Of a DNA stretch of 64,000 nucleotides, positions 7,182-16,027 are shown in pieces; positions within the stretch are counted from its first letter, which is position 1; each line of letters opens with the position of its first letter. The DNA lies in the NCBI GenBank assembly GCA_963556255.1, contig OY744611.1, forward strand, positions 2,880,230 to 2,944,229, given 5' to 3'. Below the pieces are notes generated by a model that saw only the letters and a program-made list of their open reading frames with translations, was not told the DNA's origin and made no database searches. Source of the stretch: Allolobophora icterica. Its lineage: Eukaryota; Annelida; Clitellata; Crassiclitellata; Lumbricidae. Both the position numbers and the translations under genes were made by a program.

Positions 7182-10100
7182 TTATTGATGAAACGCGTAG
7201 TGTCCGTATGCCAAAGTATGAATACCATCTTTCAATATCACTCGTTTGTCGTCGTCAGCCGACAGCGCGACTTTATTTACTTCTTCGGTGTAAATGTCGT
7301 GATGATACGATCTTATAACGTTCATTTTTCTTAACTGTTCTCTTCTCGTAAACACACACTCTTTGTAATCTTCGTGAGTTATCGTTTTCTTAACGACGTT
7401 CTTTTTCACTCCTTTACACTTCTTGTGATCTTCACCCGACAGCCTGTACGAGTACAACTTCGACCTCAAACCTACGAATTCTTCGATCTGTTTACCTGCC
7501 GCCTCATCTTTGAACATACCAATGACCTTTTTATTGATCCCACTTTCTATACCAGATGGATGATCTTTCGCGTAGTCGCTCGTGTCGAACCTACTTCTAA
7601 TGTCTGGAGCTATATCGGCGTAAAAATCGTCGGTCTTTATTTCATATGCCAACGAATCCGTATCGGTGAATAATAGCTTAGCCCTATCTCCGTACTTGGC
7701 CTTGATGTAATTATAGTGGAAATCGTAGATTAAAGTCTTGCTCGAATCTAAAATACACATTCCTAGATATATCGGCTTGTTATAAAACAGCTTGGTCTTT
7801 TTCATGTGAACGGCGATTAGATTTTCGTCGAAAATGGTTCGACCGTCGTAATTAGGTTTCGACGCGAGCTTCGTAGCTTCCTTCTCATCGCATACCAATC
7901 GTACATCAACTCGATTCTCGATACATTCCATAGTCTTACCGAAGACGCTATTATTCATAAGCTTGAAAAAGTCCTTCTCGAAATCGTTAGTAGCTCTCGT
8001 TCTCAATTCCGTGTTCAGGTCGATATACTTTTTCAGCCAAGCGCTTTCTTCGAATATTAACCCTCGATGTATTTTCATTATCTTCAAACCGAGACTTTCG
8101 TACAACTTTAGATTACCGTAATGAACTACGTACTTCTTTTTATCGTTTAAACTCGGAATTAGTTTCGTTACATCCGATCCTGCGGGTTTTATACTCTCAG
8201 GAGCTAGAGGGTAATCGTTATGCAGGTGGTGTAATTCCTTAGGATAGTCTAAATCGACTTCTAACACGCACCCCACCCCATCTCGTTCGGTAATGCTTCT
8301 CCAATCATTCAGCTCGTTATCGTTCATCCATTTAAACCCATGAGTTGGTAGAGGTTTGCTCATCGCCCATCCGTACAAGTTATTCGCGTCTAAGTAAGGA
8401 ATGAATACCGAAGGCTGGCTGCGATCAAAATCTTCTCCCATGTACTCGTTGTTCGCTTTCGCGTATCGTTTCGAAATCGTGCTGACTCCCCCTCTTATTC
8501 CTTGCTTGATCATCAGTAACATATCGTAGTCGCTCAACAACTCCAACTCTACTCCGGTCAACTTTAACGCCGCGTCCCAAGCTAGTCCGGGTGAAGTGTA
8601 ATACCACGCGGGATCGAGCCTATAATTTTCGATGCACACGTCTCTAAAGTTTTCGAATACATCGGCTAATAATAAAACATCCGAAAGATTATACAAGTCG
8701 TGATATTCTCTTAACGTTTTACAACGAAATACTTTCCATACATTTTTGGCGTGCTCGTAATCTTCATCGCTGATGTCTGAATCGTTCAGTTTAGAATAGA
8801 ATTTATGCTTCGGAGGCAATTCGGTCTCGTTTAATCGTTCAATACCGTCAACGTAATCGTACGCGTAAACACCTTTTCTGAGCAAAAGATCTAACTTCTC
8901 ACCTTCGAAGAAATCGCCTAAATTCTTACACTGTTCTTTACGAAGATTCTTCGATAACGCGTCGAGACTCGAGGGCATGAATCTAAAACTATCGATGAAG
9001 CGTAATTCGCGCTTGACCGTTATCTCTTTTCCCTCTTTATTTACAAAGTTACCGACTACGATCTCTCGGCTAAACGATATATACTTCTCTTCGTTATTAG
9101 GAATACAGTTAATTTTCTCACCATTCTCACCTCGCAATTTCTTCACGAATAGATGGCTGTCGTATCCAGATAGATTATGGAATACTACAGGGAAAAACTT
9201 GGGGATTTTATAGTTCATATTACAAATGTTATGTGCGGCGCCTCTGAATTTACCGCTTAAATGACAGTGATCTCTAACTCGATCTTTACCTAACTCTCCT
9301 CCGCAGATATGACAGTTAGTAGCTTCGTCGAAACATTTCTTCTCAGTCTCGCTGAATATCATATTCTTAGGGAATTTAAACTGGTTATATATTTCTTTTA
9401 TATTTTCTACAAGAGAATCTACGAATATCTGAGCGACATCGTCGTCTTCGTTTTCAGCCGTGAACCTCACTGGCTCTTGGGAATAAGCGCCGTCGTCGTA
9501 GCATTTTATGTGATAACAAAACGAGCTGGGTGTATGCTTCTGATATTTATTGGTGTAAGACGTGCTAGGATCGGGTGGGCATGTATCGATAGGTTTAATA
9601 AAAGATTCAAAATCAGCGTAAACGATAAAAGGCACTCTCATCGATTTAAAATAATGTTTAAAACTTAGCATGGTTTCTGGTTCGGGAAGAACTATTCGTT
9701 GGGCGTCTTGCCTCGAACAGTACTCGGTATGCTTATTCAACGATTCTATTTCTCTATAACCAAGCAAACATTTTTTACAATAGTGCATCGAAATATGAGA
9801 TGTTTCTGTTCGCGGATTCAACAATTTGTTGAAGTTCTTTATCCAACAATAATGCTTCTTTTCACCGTCGGAAATAAGCAGTAGATCTACGCAGATATCG
9901 CTTTCGTGCTTCGATATATATAATGGATATACATTCTTTTCGTAGCCGAATACGTTAACGCTAACGTTATTATTACGCTCAAACTTATTTATTACGTTGG
10001 CGTCAGCAGCAACCGGGAATTCAATACCTTTCCAATCGAGTTTCTTAGACTGTTCTTTTAGATCTTTTGTGATTCTTTGAGGGTTTTTATCCGTTGGATT

Positions 10101-10988
10101 CAGCGCTCTAGTAATACACCATTTAAAACATTCTTCGTCGTCGTTTTTCAGGTTAATAATAGCCGTTTTATTAGCTAAATACTCGGGAAGTGGAATATAA
10201 GAACTACCTTTCAATGGCTTATATACCACTGTATCGATATCCAACTTCATAACGGCTTTAAACCGCCAATTGCTACCTCTCATCTGAAAACTTGCCATGC
10301 TCTCCTTAATTTTATCCACTGCGTTGCTATATATTTCACACACGTCGGTTGCGTCTAAAATGATATCGGTCTTCGATTTAAAATTAGGTTCGGCCGCGAC
10401 TACATCTCCGGTTTTAATATCTGCTTTCTCCATTACGCAATTAAGATTGAATTGAACTTTTACCCCACGATTTTTTGTTAGCAGACTGACTACCTGCGGT
10501 CTTACGGTGTTGAGAAAAGACGTGACGTCGATTCCACCAGTTCCTTCGATCGTGTATCGCTTAGTAAAATCCTTAATAGCCTTCGCAGTCTCTCGGATTT
10601 CGAACTTGTTTTTATTGATTTTACTGAAAATACTCGAAACCCTCGACTTCAACGATTCCAATCTTTCATTCACGGTTTTCTTTTCCTTTGGAGGAATGGA
10701 ACTAACCCACCGATCCGCGAAAGAATTAATAACAGACCTAACCTTAGTCTTCATCTCATTCCAAACATTACTAACAGAAGATTTCCAAATATCAGACGGA
10801 GGCGTATACTTACCTGGAGTAAGCGTTGGAACCTTAATGTCCGGAACCGGAGCGTCTAACGGATTGATCGCAGGCCTAGGCGACATTAATGCTACGAGTT
10901 CCGCTTTTCGCAGTCTCGAATAACCAACCATGCCTCTCTCTCGAGCGATATTTTGTAGTTCTTTAACGGTTTTTGACGAATAGTCCAT
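7182..10988 (-). CDS. polB: protein-primed family B DNA polymerase
   Basis: The likely start is the ATG at 10988 (1,268 residues). Upstream in-frame ATGs at 11045 and 11135 would extend it. From the 10988 start there is first a SAP-like module (TVKELQNIARERGM ... KAELVALM). A zinc-binding stretch (YCKKCLLGY, then HTEYC) follows near residue 405. Next come exonuclease motif I (VYADFESF), an HNH/endonuclease-VII-like zinc motif (CHICGGELG, DHCHLSGKFRG) near 555, exonuclease motif II (NLSGYDSHLF), and exonuclease III (YNLSDVLLLADVF). Polymerase motifs A (LDANNLYGWAM), B (KLMNNSVFGKT) and C (LLFTDTDSLAYEI, near 1,105) complete it. All catalytic aspartates are present and there is no internal stop. 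The enzyme copies linear genomes from a terminal-protein primer. This is the strongest evidence that the element is young. Confidence 0.95.
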   Translation of the reverse strand: MDYSSKTVKELQNIARERGMVGYSRLRKAELVALMSPRPAINPLDAPVPDIKVPTLTPGKYTPPSDIWKSSVSNVWNEMKTKVRSVINSFADRWVSSIPPKEKKTVNERLESLKSRVSSIFSKINKNKFEIRETAKAIKDFTKRYTIEGTGGIDVTSFLNTVRPQVVSLLTKNRGVKVQFNLNCVMEKADIKTGDVVAAEPNFKSKTDIILDATDVCEIYSNAVDKIKESMASFQMRGSNWRFKAVMKLDIDTVVYKPLKGSSYIPLPEYLANKTAIINLKNDDEECFKWCITRALNPTDKNPQRITKDLKEQSKKLDWKGIEFPVAADANVINKFERNNNVSVNVFGYEKNVYPLYISKHESDICVDLLLISDGEKKHYCWIKNFNKLLNPRTETSHISMHYCKKCLLGYREIESLNKHTEYCSRQDAQRIVLPEPETMLSFKHYFKSMRVPFIVYADFESFIKPIDTCPPDPSTSYTNKYQKHTPSSFCYHIKCYDDGAYSQEPVRFTAENEDDDVAQIFVDSLVENIKEIYNQFKFPKNMIFSETEKKCFDEATNCHICGGELGKDRVRDHCHLSGKFRGAAHNICNMNYKIPKFFPVVFHNLSGYDSHLFVKKLRGENGEKINCIPNNEEKYISFSREIVVGNFVNKEGKEITVKRELRFIDSFRFMPSSLDALSKNLRKEQCKNLGDFFEGEKLDLLLRKGVYAYDYVDGIERLNETELPPKHKFYSKLNDSDISDEDYEHAKNVWKVFRCKTLREYHDLYNLSDVLLLADVFENFRDVCIENYRLDPAWYYTSPGLAWDAALKLTGVELELLSDYDMLLMIKQGIRGGVSTISKRYAKANNEYMGEDFDRSQPSVFIPYLDANNLYGWAMSKPLPTHGFKWMNDNELNDWRSITERDGVGCVLEVDLDYPKELHHLHNDYPLAPESIKPAGSDVTKLIPSLNDKKKYVVHYGNLKLYESLGLKIMKIHRGLIFEESAWLKKYIDLNTELRTRATNDFEKDFFKLMNNSVFGKTMECIENRVDVRLVCDEKEATKLASKPNYDGRTIFDENLIAVHMKKTKLFYNKPIYLGMCILDSSKTLIYDFHYNYIKAKYGDRAKLLFTDTDSLAYEIKTDDFYADIAPDIRSRFDTSDYAKDHPSGIESGINKKVIGMFKDEAAGKQIEEFVGLRSKLYSYRLSGEDHKKCKGVKKNVVKKTITHEDYKECVFTRREQLRKMNVIRSYHHDIYTEEVNKVALSADDDKRVILKDGIHTLAYGHYAFHQ

Positions 10989-11098
10989 TTTATTATAGAC
11001 ATTTATTCCTTTAAGCGATTTCTTGAAATCAGTTCGTGTATCCATTTTATTATGGACATTCATGCCTTTAAACCCTTTCGTAAAACTAGATTGATAGA
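10985..11098. repeat. 57-bp imperfect tandem duplication at the polymerase 5' end
   Basis: Two units, 10985-11041 and 11042-11098, each begin (plus strand) with TCCATTTTATTAT and therefore each contain an ATAATAAAATGGA start site on the minus strand. The encoded peptides share KG-N-V-N-K-M-D. One of the two start sites is presumably redundant. Confidence 0.75.
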
Positions 11099-11148
11099 AA
11101 CTATAGGAAATTCCCAACCAGCGTAATCGCCTCATGACTCATAGGCGC

Positions 11149-11184
11149 GTCATCGAAACTGCGGGAATTAATAGTTTCGATGAC
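11149..11184. other. inverted repeat in right terminal region of Polinton
   Basis: Perfect 12-bp arms GTCATCGAAACT and AGTTTCGATGAC around a 12-base spacer, upstream of the polymerase gene in the presumed terminal region. Confidence 0.6.
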
Positions 11185-11207
11185 TCATACGATGGTCGTG
11201 ACGTCAT

Positions 11208-11270
11208 GTGGTTATTGCGTGGTTATTGGGTGGTTATTGCATTATGAACCTAGTTATTGGGTGGTTGTGC
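11208..11270. repeat. 11-bp GTGGTTATTGC/G repeats near Polinton end
   Basis: Three contiguous 11-base units (11208-11240) and two degenerate ones (to 11270). Short direct repeats of this kind are common in Polinton terminal repeats, but the matching left end is outside the window. Confidence 0.5.
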
Positions 11271-11310
11271 TGGGTGCCGCAATTTACAACTACTAATGTA
11301 GCATGTAACA

Positions 11311-11362
11311 ATATACATATATATACATATATATATATGTATATATATATATGTATATAGGT
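11311..11362. repeat. TA/CATA microsatellite
   Basis: Alternating AT with ATAC and ATGT interruptions, just outside the putative Polinton end. Confidence 0.9.
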
Positions 11363-12039
11363 ACTGTTTTTTGTCCTCATTCTTTGGGAGAATACTGTTG
11401 AAATTCTCCATCAGCACAACTCCTCTTACCACACAGTCGTGAACGACCATCATTGTTCGAACAAACTCCATGGCATCTTGGTGTTCAGGTCTCTTTTCTC
11501 ATTTGAATGGATCAGCTAGCAGAGGCTCTGTTGGACGACTCAACACTTCAAAGAAATGGCGTGAAGATTTGGTTACGAATAAAACAGTCTTTTAACTTAT
11601 AGGTCTTGCAGCAAACTCAACAGTTATCCATTTTGGAGGGTGCTCTGAACCTTCTGTTTCCAAGGACTTCACCATCTCGCGCTTGACTGCAACAGAGATG
11701 CCAGGATAAAAAATGACAGTGATATAAGCTCAGGTACCAAAGGTGTCTTGAAAAGCACTGCATGCTAGACATTTTTTAGATAGCTTTGTCTCCATAATTA
11801 AGAAGCTTGGTGAGGAATGACAATTCGTTGGCAGGAGCTGCGGCTGCAAGCAGAGCCATAAATGAGTAGTGGACATAAACTTTGACTGCAAAGATAGCAA
11901 ATCTCTGCAAACCAGGTTTCTGACGTTTACTCATGACAGAGACTCATCAGAGGTGCTGGTTTAGTCATGTGAGCATTGCTTGCTAACTGATGAACTTTGA
12001 CGTTCTCAATGAGAGTCTCATTCATTCATGAATTCATTC

Positions 12040-12098
<59 letters not shown>

Positions 12099-12720
12099 TG
12101 AGCGAATATATTCACGCATGAATCTTCATGCATGGAAGATAGTTATTTTGATTGCATAAGCTTAGATGACATAAGCCATCCAACTGGCTCGATGGAGTGC
12201 TCCTGGCTGCATGAACCAGATTCTTGCAGGGATGTCACCAAGGTAGATGATTGTCAGTTCCAGCAGCTCCAGATAGTTATCACGCGCTTGTGTTATCACC
12301 AACTGCTGTTTGCTGTTTGCAAAACAATATAATATCTTCATTATCTGCCACACCATCACCAAGAGTTGTTTAATGTTCTTTGTCTATAAATTGTCATTGT
12401 TGCTGGAAACGCTAAAAAGGGCAGAATGTCAGGACCAGTTGACTGCATGTCACACCCAGCAAAAGCCTGTTCTGCAACAAATTCCATTATGTGATGGCGA
12501 CATGCAAGATGGAGTAAGTTTCTTCCGACCTTTAATTCAAAACAAGTTCCAAGATTAATTCCAGTATTGCTACTGGTTGTATCAAATGACATTTCCTGAA
12601 TGCGGCCTACCGATATTCCAGTCTTCCAAGCAGTCTACAACTGCTTTGGCCATTGCCTCACCTGTTCCTGCTGCAGAGTCCAACGAGAACTTCGTGACGA
12701 GTGTGGCACCTCTTAATCAT
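11344..12720 (-). pseudogene. transposase-like multi-copy gene, copy a (broken)
   Basis: Read leftward from about 12,720, the broken frames carry, in order, AMAKAVVDCLEDWNIG, then FDTTSSNTGINLGTC, then LLHLACRHHIMEF. DNYLELLELTIIYLGD and PGALHRASWMAY follow (12,362-12,162). Near 11,900-11,750 come HLWYLS, then NFNSILPKNEDKKQY close to 11,360. Stops and frameshifts separate the parts. The same blocks recur in five other places in this window. The DTTSSN and CRHH motifs fit an RNase-H-like transposase core of the group with a C(2)H signature, but I cannot name the superfamily. No clear terminal repeats were found for this copy. Confidence 0.65.
12034..12096. repeat. TA microsatellite
   Basis: About 60 bases of (TA)n, bracketed by ATTCATGAATTCATTCAT-like sequence. 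Confidence 0.95.
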
Positions 12721-12835
12721 ATCATAATATTACATTTGTTGGGTTTTATTTGTTTTTCATCACATATAACAATATCTAAGGGTAAGAAGTTTAAAAAGTG
12801 CCCATTTTAATGTTTATGCCAAATAAGGACCACCC

Positions 12836-12836
12836 T

Positions 12837-12926
<90 letters not shown>
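12836..12926. repeat. TA microsatellite
   Basis: About 90 bases of nearly pure (TA)n. Confidence 0.95.
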
Positions 12927-12930
<4 letters not shown>

Positions 12931-13693
12931 ACTGATGAAACGCGAACTAAACATATAAGGCAATATCTCGCACTGAAATAAAGCTTGTACAGAAAACTAA
13001 CCTGACACACACATACATACATACATACTAGTCCCCGGCGCCGCCGCGATCCGCCGCCGCCGTTAAGCCCTCAAGTCGAAACCAGTCGCTAAGCTATCGA
13101 CTGCTAGCGACTTCGTTCACTTATTATCTTACTTGTTGTTTTAATCGCGGTTTCCAAGTAAACAATGACAGAACAGTGCTTCTACTACTAACAGCTGATA
13201 GCATAATAATCAATTGTACGTCCATGCAAATAATATCTAAGTAGAAACTGAAACTGAAATATTCCAGTAACTGAAGCGAACACGGAAATTATTTCAGAAT
13301 TGAAACTGTAATAAAAACTGAGAATTATTTCAGAATTGAAACTGTAATAAAAAAAACTGAAACTATTTCAGAACTGAAACTTGAACTGAAATAGAAATTA
13401 CGATCCAAAAACTTAATTAAAACTGAAACTGTAATTATTTTCAAAACAGATATATCACTGGCTTGGACTTAATGGTAGGCCCTATGCTTTATTCCTTTTA
13501 TAGACACTCAAATGCGTCACAAATTCACACTAGCATTAATTTTTACAGTCATCGGGCATGCACACATGTATGATCCACATTCCTATATTGGACCCGTATA
13601 AAGTTCGTATGGGTCCCTTCTGATGTCCACGGAAATGATGGCACGCTCAGTACAGTATATATGCGGAAAATGCATTTTATTGTTAGACAATCA

Positions 13694-13714
13694 GGTATGT
13701 CCAGTGGACATACC
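13694..13714. other. palindrome GGTATGTCCA/TGGACATACC
   Basis: Perfect 10-bp arms around a single G, inside the MITE-like unit. Confidence 0.8.
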
Positions 13715-13734
13715 AGATTACATGAGAAGTCGAT

Positions 13735-13870
13735 AGCAAGTCGCTAAGTCAGTCGATAAGTCTAAGCGACTTAGTCAGTCGATAAGCATGGGACTTAGTC
13801 GACTGAGTCGCTAAGTCAGTCGCTAACTCATCAAGTCAGTCGCTAACTCCTGAGCGACTGACTCCGGGTA
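13735..13870. repeat. GTCGCTAAGTCA short satellite
   Basis: Degenerate tandem units of CGCTAAGTCAGT / CGATAAGTC type in both orientations. Similar words also occur near the left end (13,080-13,125), so the unit may have folded-back ends. Confidence 0.6.
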
Positions 13871-13927
13871 CTAATACATACGCGCATACATACATACACA
13901 CGCAAACTTACATACTCACATACACAT

Positions 13928-13950
13928 TCTCTCTCTCTCTCTCTCTCTCA

Positions 13951-13996
<46 letters not shown>

Positions 13997-14014
13997 ACAC
14001 ACACACAAACACAT
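13928..14014. repeat. CT then CA microsatellite
   Basis: (CT)n changes to (CA)n with few interruptions. Confidence 0.95.
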
Positions 14015-14249
14015 ATGTATTTTTATATATTGTGGTGCCAATGAAAAACAAAGTTTGCAGTTTGTAAGGTCTCACCCCTTAGTTTTGTTCATTTAGTCAT
14101 AAAACTGAAATGCCTGGTACATCAAGTTTTGTAGCAATCACATAACATTTACTGGTTGCACAAGACCTGTAAAATTTTCAAATACTGCAATATGGTATTA
14201 CATATATTAAGGCATAGCGCGCACACGCAATGCGTAAACGTGCAAAGTT

Positions 14250-14462
14250 CCTCGTTGTTACATTGTTTAATTAATGTTACCGGCTGCACATTTTTTGAAC
14301 GAGTAAATTCTTTCGTTTCTGGAAACTGCTGGCGATGGCTCTCAACCACCTGAAGCAGATACTGCTTCTGCTCCTCCTGGTTGTTGTAGCGGAATTGAAT
14401 GGCTGTATTAATGCGACGCCCCGTTTGGCTGCGTCGTTTACCACCTTAATTTTTGTACCCTG
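14250..14462 (-). pseudogene. transposase-like gene, copy b, C-terminal fragment
   Basis: Leftward KVVNDAAKRGVALIQPFNS, then after a frameshift YLLQVVESHRQQFPETKEF. This is the same C-terminal block (VVND-x-A-x-RG-x-ALI ... LLQVVE-x-H-R) found in the other copies. Everything upstream has been lost or replaced by the LINE insertion. Confidence 0.7.
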
Positions 14463-14464
14463 CA

Positions 14465-15655
14465 CTGGTGTGTGATGTATGCCTCATTGGTGTTCCAAAA
14501 GCCTTTGACACAGTAGACCACTCTATTCTCGTAAACCGGTTATCCAAATCTTTTGGTATCACTGACTGTGCTCTCTTATGGTTCCGCTCTCTCCTGTCTG
14601 ACAGATACATCTCTGTGGTCTTTGGAACACATCGCACCCTTTGGGTCACTATCCCCTATGGTTTCCCTCAAGGCTCCGTTCTCACTCCCCTGCTCTTCAT
14701 ACTCTATACATCGGATCTTGGGGGGATTTTACAACCGTTTGGAGTTTCGTCTCACCAGTTTGCGGACGACACCCAATCTCTTCTGCATGGCCCGGCCTCC
14801 TTTGCTGTCCAAATGGTTGAGCGTACCTTAGCAGCCTCCTCTGCTCTGGATGCCTGGCTTTCCTGTAATCGCTTGCAGCTGAACCCTGACAAGACTCAGT
14901 TTATCTGGCTTGGTGGTCGCCTCCAACTCAGCTAGATTAATTTGGAATCTCTTTATCTCAGGTTCCCCTCATTCAGTTCTCCTCCTCTGTTCGTGACTTG
15001 GGGATTGTCCTCGACCCTACCCTTTCCATCACTGATCAAGTTAACCTTGCATCCCTATCTTGCTTTTATCATCAATACATCAGCTTCAATCCATCCGCAG
15101 GTGTCTTTCGGTCCATGCTGTCAGTACACTGGTCCATGCTTTGATCTGCAATCAGGTCGACTTCGGCAATTTGCTGTGTACATTGGCTTTTTCCTCCTCC
15201 AATATGCACAAACTTCAGTCTATTCTTAATGCTGCGGCTCGGCTTTAGGTGACATTCCTAAGTTTGCCCACATCTCTGCCTCTATTCGTGACTCCCTCCA
15301 CTGGCTTCTGCCCAACAGAAAATTCAGTTCAATACCTCACCTTCTTGCGTAAATGCCTTACTGGCTCTGCTCCGTCACACCTAAAGAATTTCTGCACCCC
15401 GGTTTCTTCTTGCCCAAGAGGGCCTCCTTGCGATCCTCGGCCCTTGGCCTTATGGTTGTTCCGCGTATGCACTCTTCCACGGCTCAATCCAGGAGCTTTG
15501 CCTATGTAGGTCTTTCAGCCTGAAACAGTCTTCCCAGTCCCTCCGCCAAGAGCTTCTTGCCGTCTCTCCTCTTCAGTTCCGTAGGCACTAGATAGCTGCG
15601 GATTTGAGTGGCGCATTATAAATATTCGGTTACAATTACAATAACAATACCATAA
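14465..15655 (+). pseudogene. CR1/L2-like LINE reverse transcriptase fragment
   Basis: The first part is an open frame with RT blocks KAFDTVDHSIL, LLWFRSLLSDR, PQGSVLTPLLFILYTSDLG and HQFADDTQSLLH (the catalytic ADD). NRLQLNPDKTQFIWLG follows, to a stop at 14,935. The rest (to about 15,655) holds frameshifted thumb and C-terminal parts, ending in GCGCATTATAAATATTC and an ATTACA/ATAACA tail. It is 5'-truncated and inactive, nested in unit b. Confidence 0.85.
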
Positions 15656-15979
15656 AGACTGAATATAAAACATAGATATGATATATTATAGAACTATAGA
15701 TATAAAGCACAGATAGGCCTACAACCAAAACTGCTTAGTAATCCACAAAGTTAACAAGTTTTCAATGATAGCGCAGACCAATAGGGCCTGCGCCAGAAAT
15801 GTACTAGCATTACGACTCATATCATTACATACGCCTTCAGGAGCATTGTGCAACCTTTAAATATTTAAATATTTTGTTAATTTTTTCCTTAATAACTTCC
15901 ATATATAAATGAACATTTTCAGAGGGTGAGACCTCAGAAAAAAAAACTTATTTTTTCATGTATGTTTCATTGGCACCCT

Positions 15980-15984
<5 letters not shown>

Positions 15985-16020
<36 letters not shown>

Positions 16021-16025
16021 TATAT
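15985..16025. repeat. TA microsatellite between two transposon units
   Basis: Pure TA with one break; it is the target region of units b and c. Confidence 0.95.
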
Positions 16026-16027
16026 TG

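Larger units (their letters stand above)
1..11280. mobile_element. Polinton/Maverick (adintovirus-like) element, left end outside window
   Basis: Eleven closely packed intronless genes include the diagnostic set of Polintons: a protein-primed family B DNA polymerase, an adenain-like cysteine protease, a double jelly-roll major capsid protein, and pX/pVI-like virion proteins. The first gene runs off the left edge, so integrase, packaging ATPase and the penton-type gene, which are expected in this family, are not visible. The right limit is placed near 11,280. There a 145-base non-coding tail with a hairpin and short direct repeats gives way to TA-rich sequence with remnants of unrelated transposons. 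The terminal inverted repeat cannot be proven without the other end. The polymerase, protease and capsid frames are open, so the copy is young. Only the fibre-like gene is visibly broken. Confidence 0.9.
13029..13873. mobile_element. MITE-like unit with TAGTMCCCGG ends
   Basis: Starts TAGTCCCCGG and ends CCGGGTACTA, a 10-bp terminal inverted repeat with one mismatch. It is set between CATA repeats. Inside are GAAACTGAAACTG-type degenerate repeats (13,240-13,440), a 10-bp palindrome (13,694-13,714) and a cluster of CGCTAAGTCAGTCG-type repeats (13,735-13,870). No coding frame. The boundaries rest only on the short ends. Confidence 0.4.
14033..15978. mobile_element. DNA transposon unit b, GGGTGCCAATGA terminal repeats
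   Basis: The left end TGGTGCCAATGAAA and the right end (reverse complement GGGTGCCAATGAAA) match, and both sides also share GGTCTCACCC about 45 bases inside. The right end is followed by TA; the left has TG in its place. The unit contains a C-terminal fragment of the transposase-like gene on the minus strand and is itself invaded by a LINE fragment (14,465-15,655). Confidence 0.65.
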
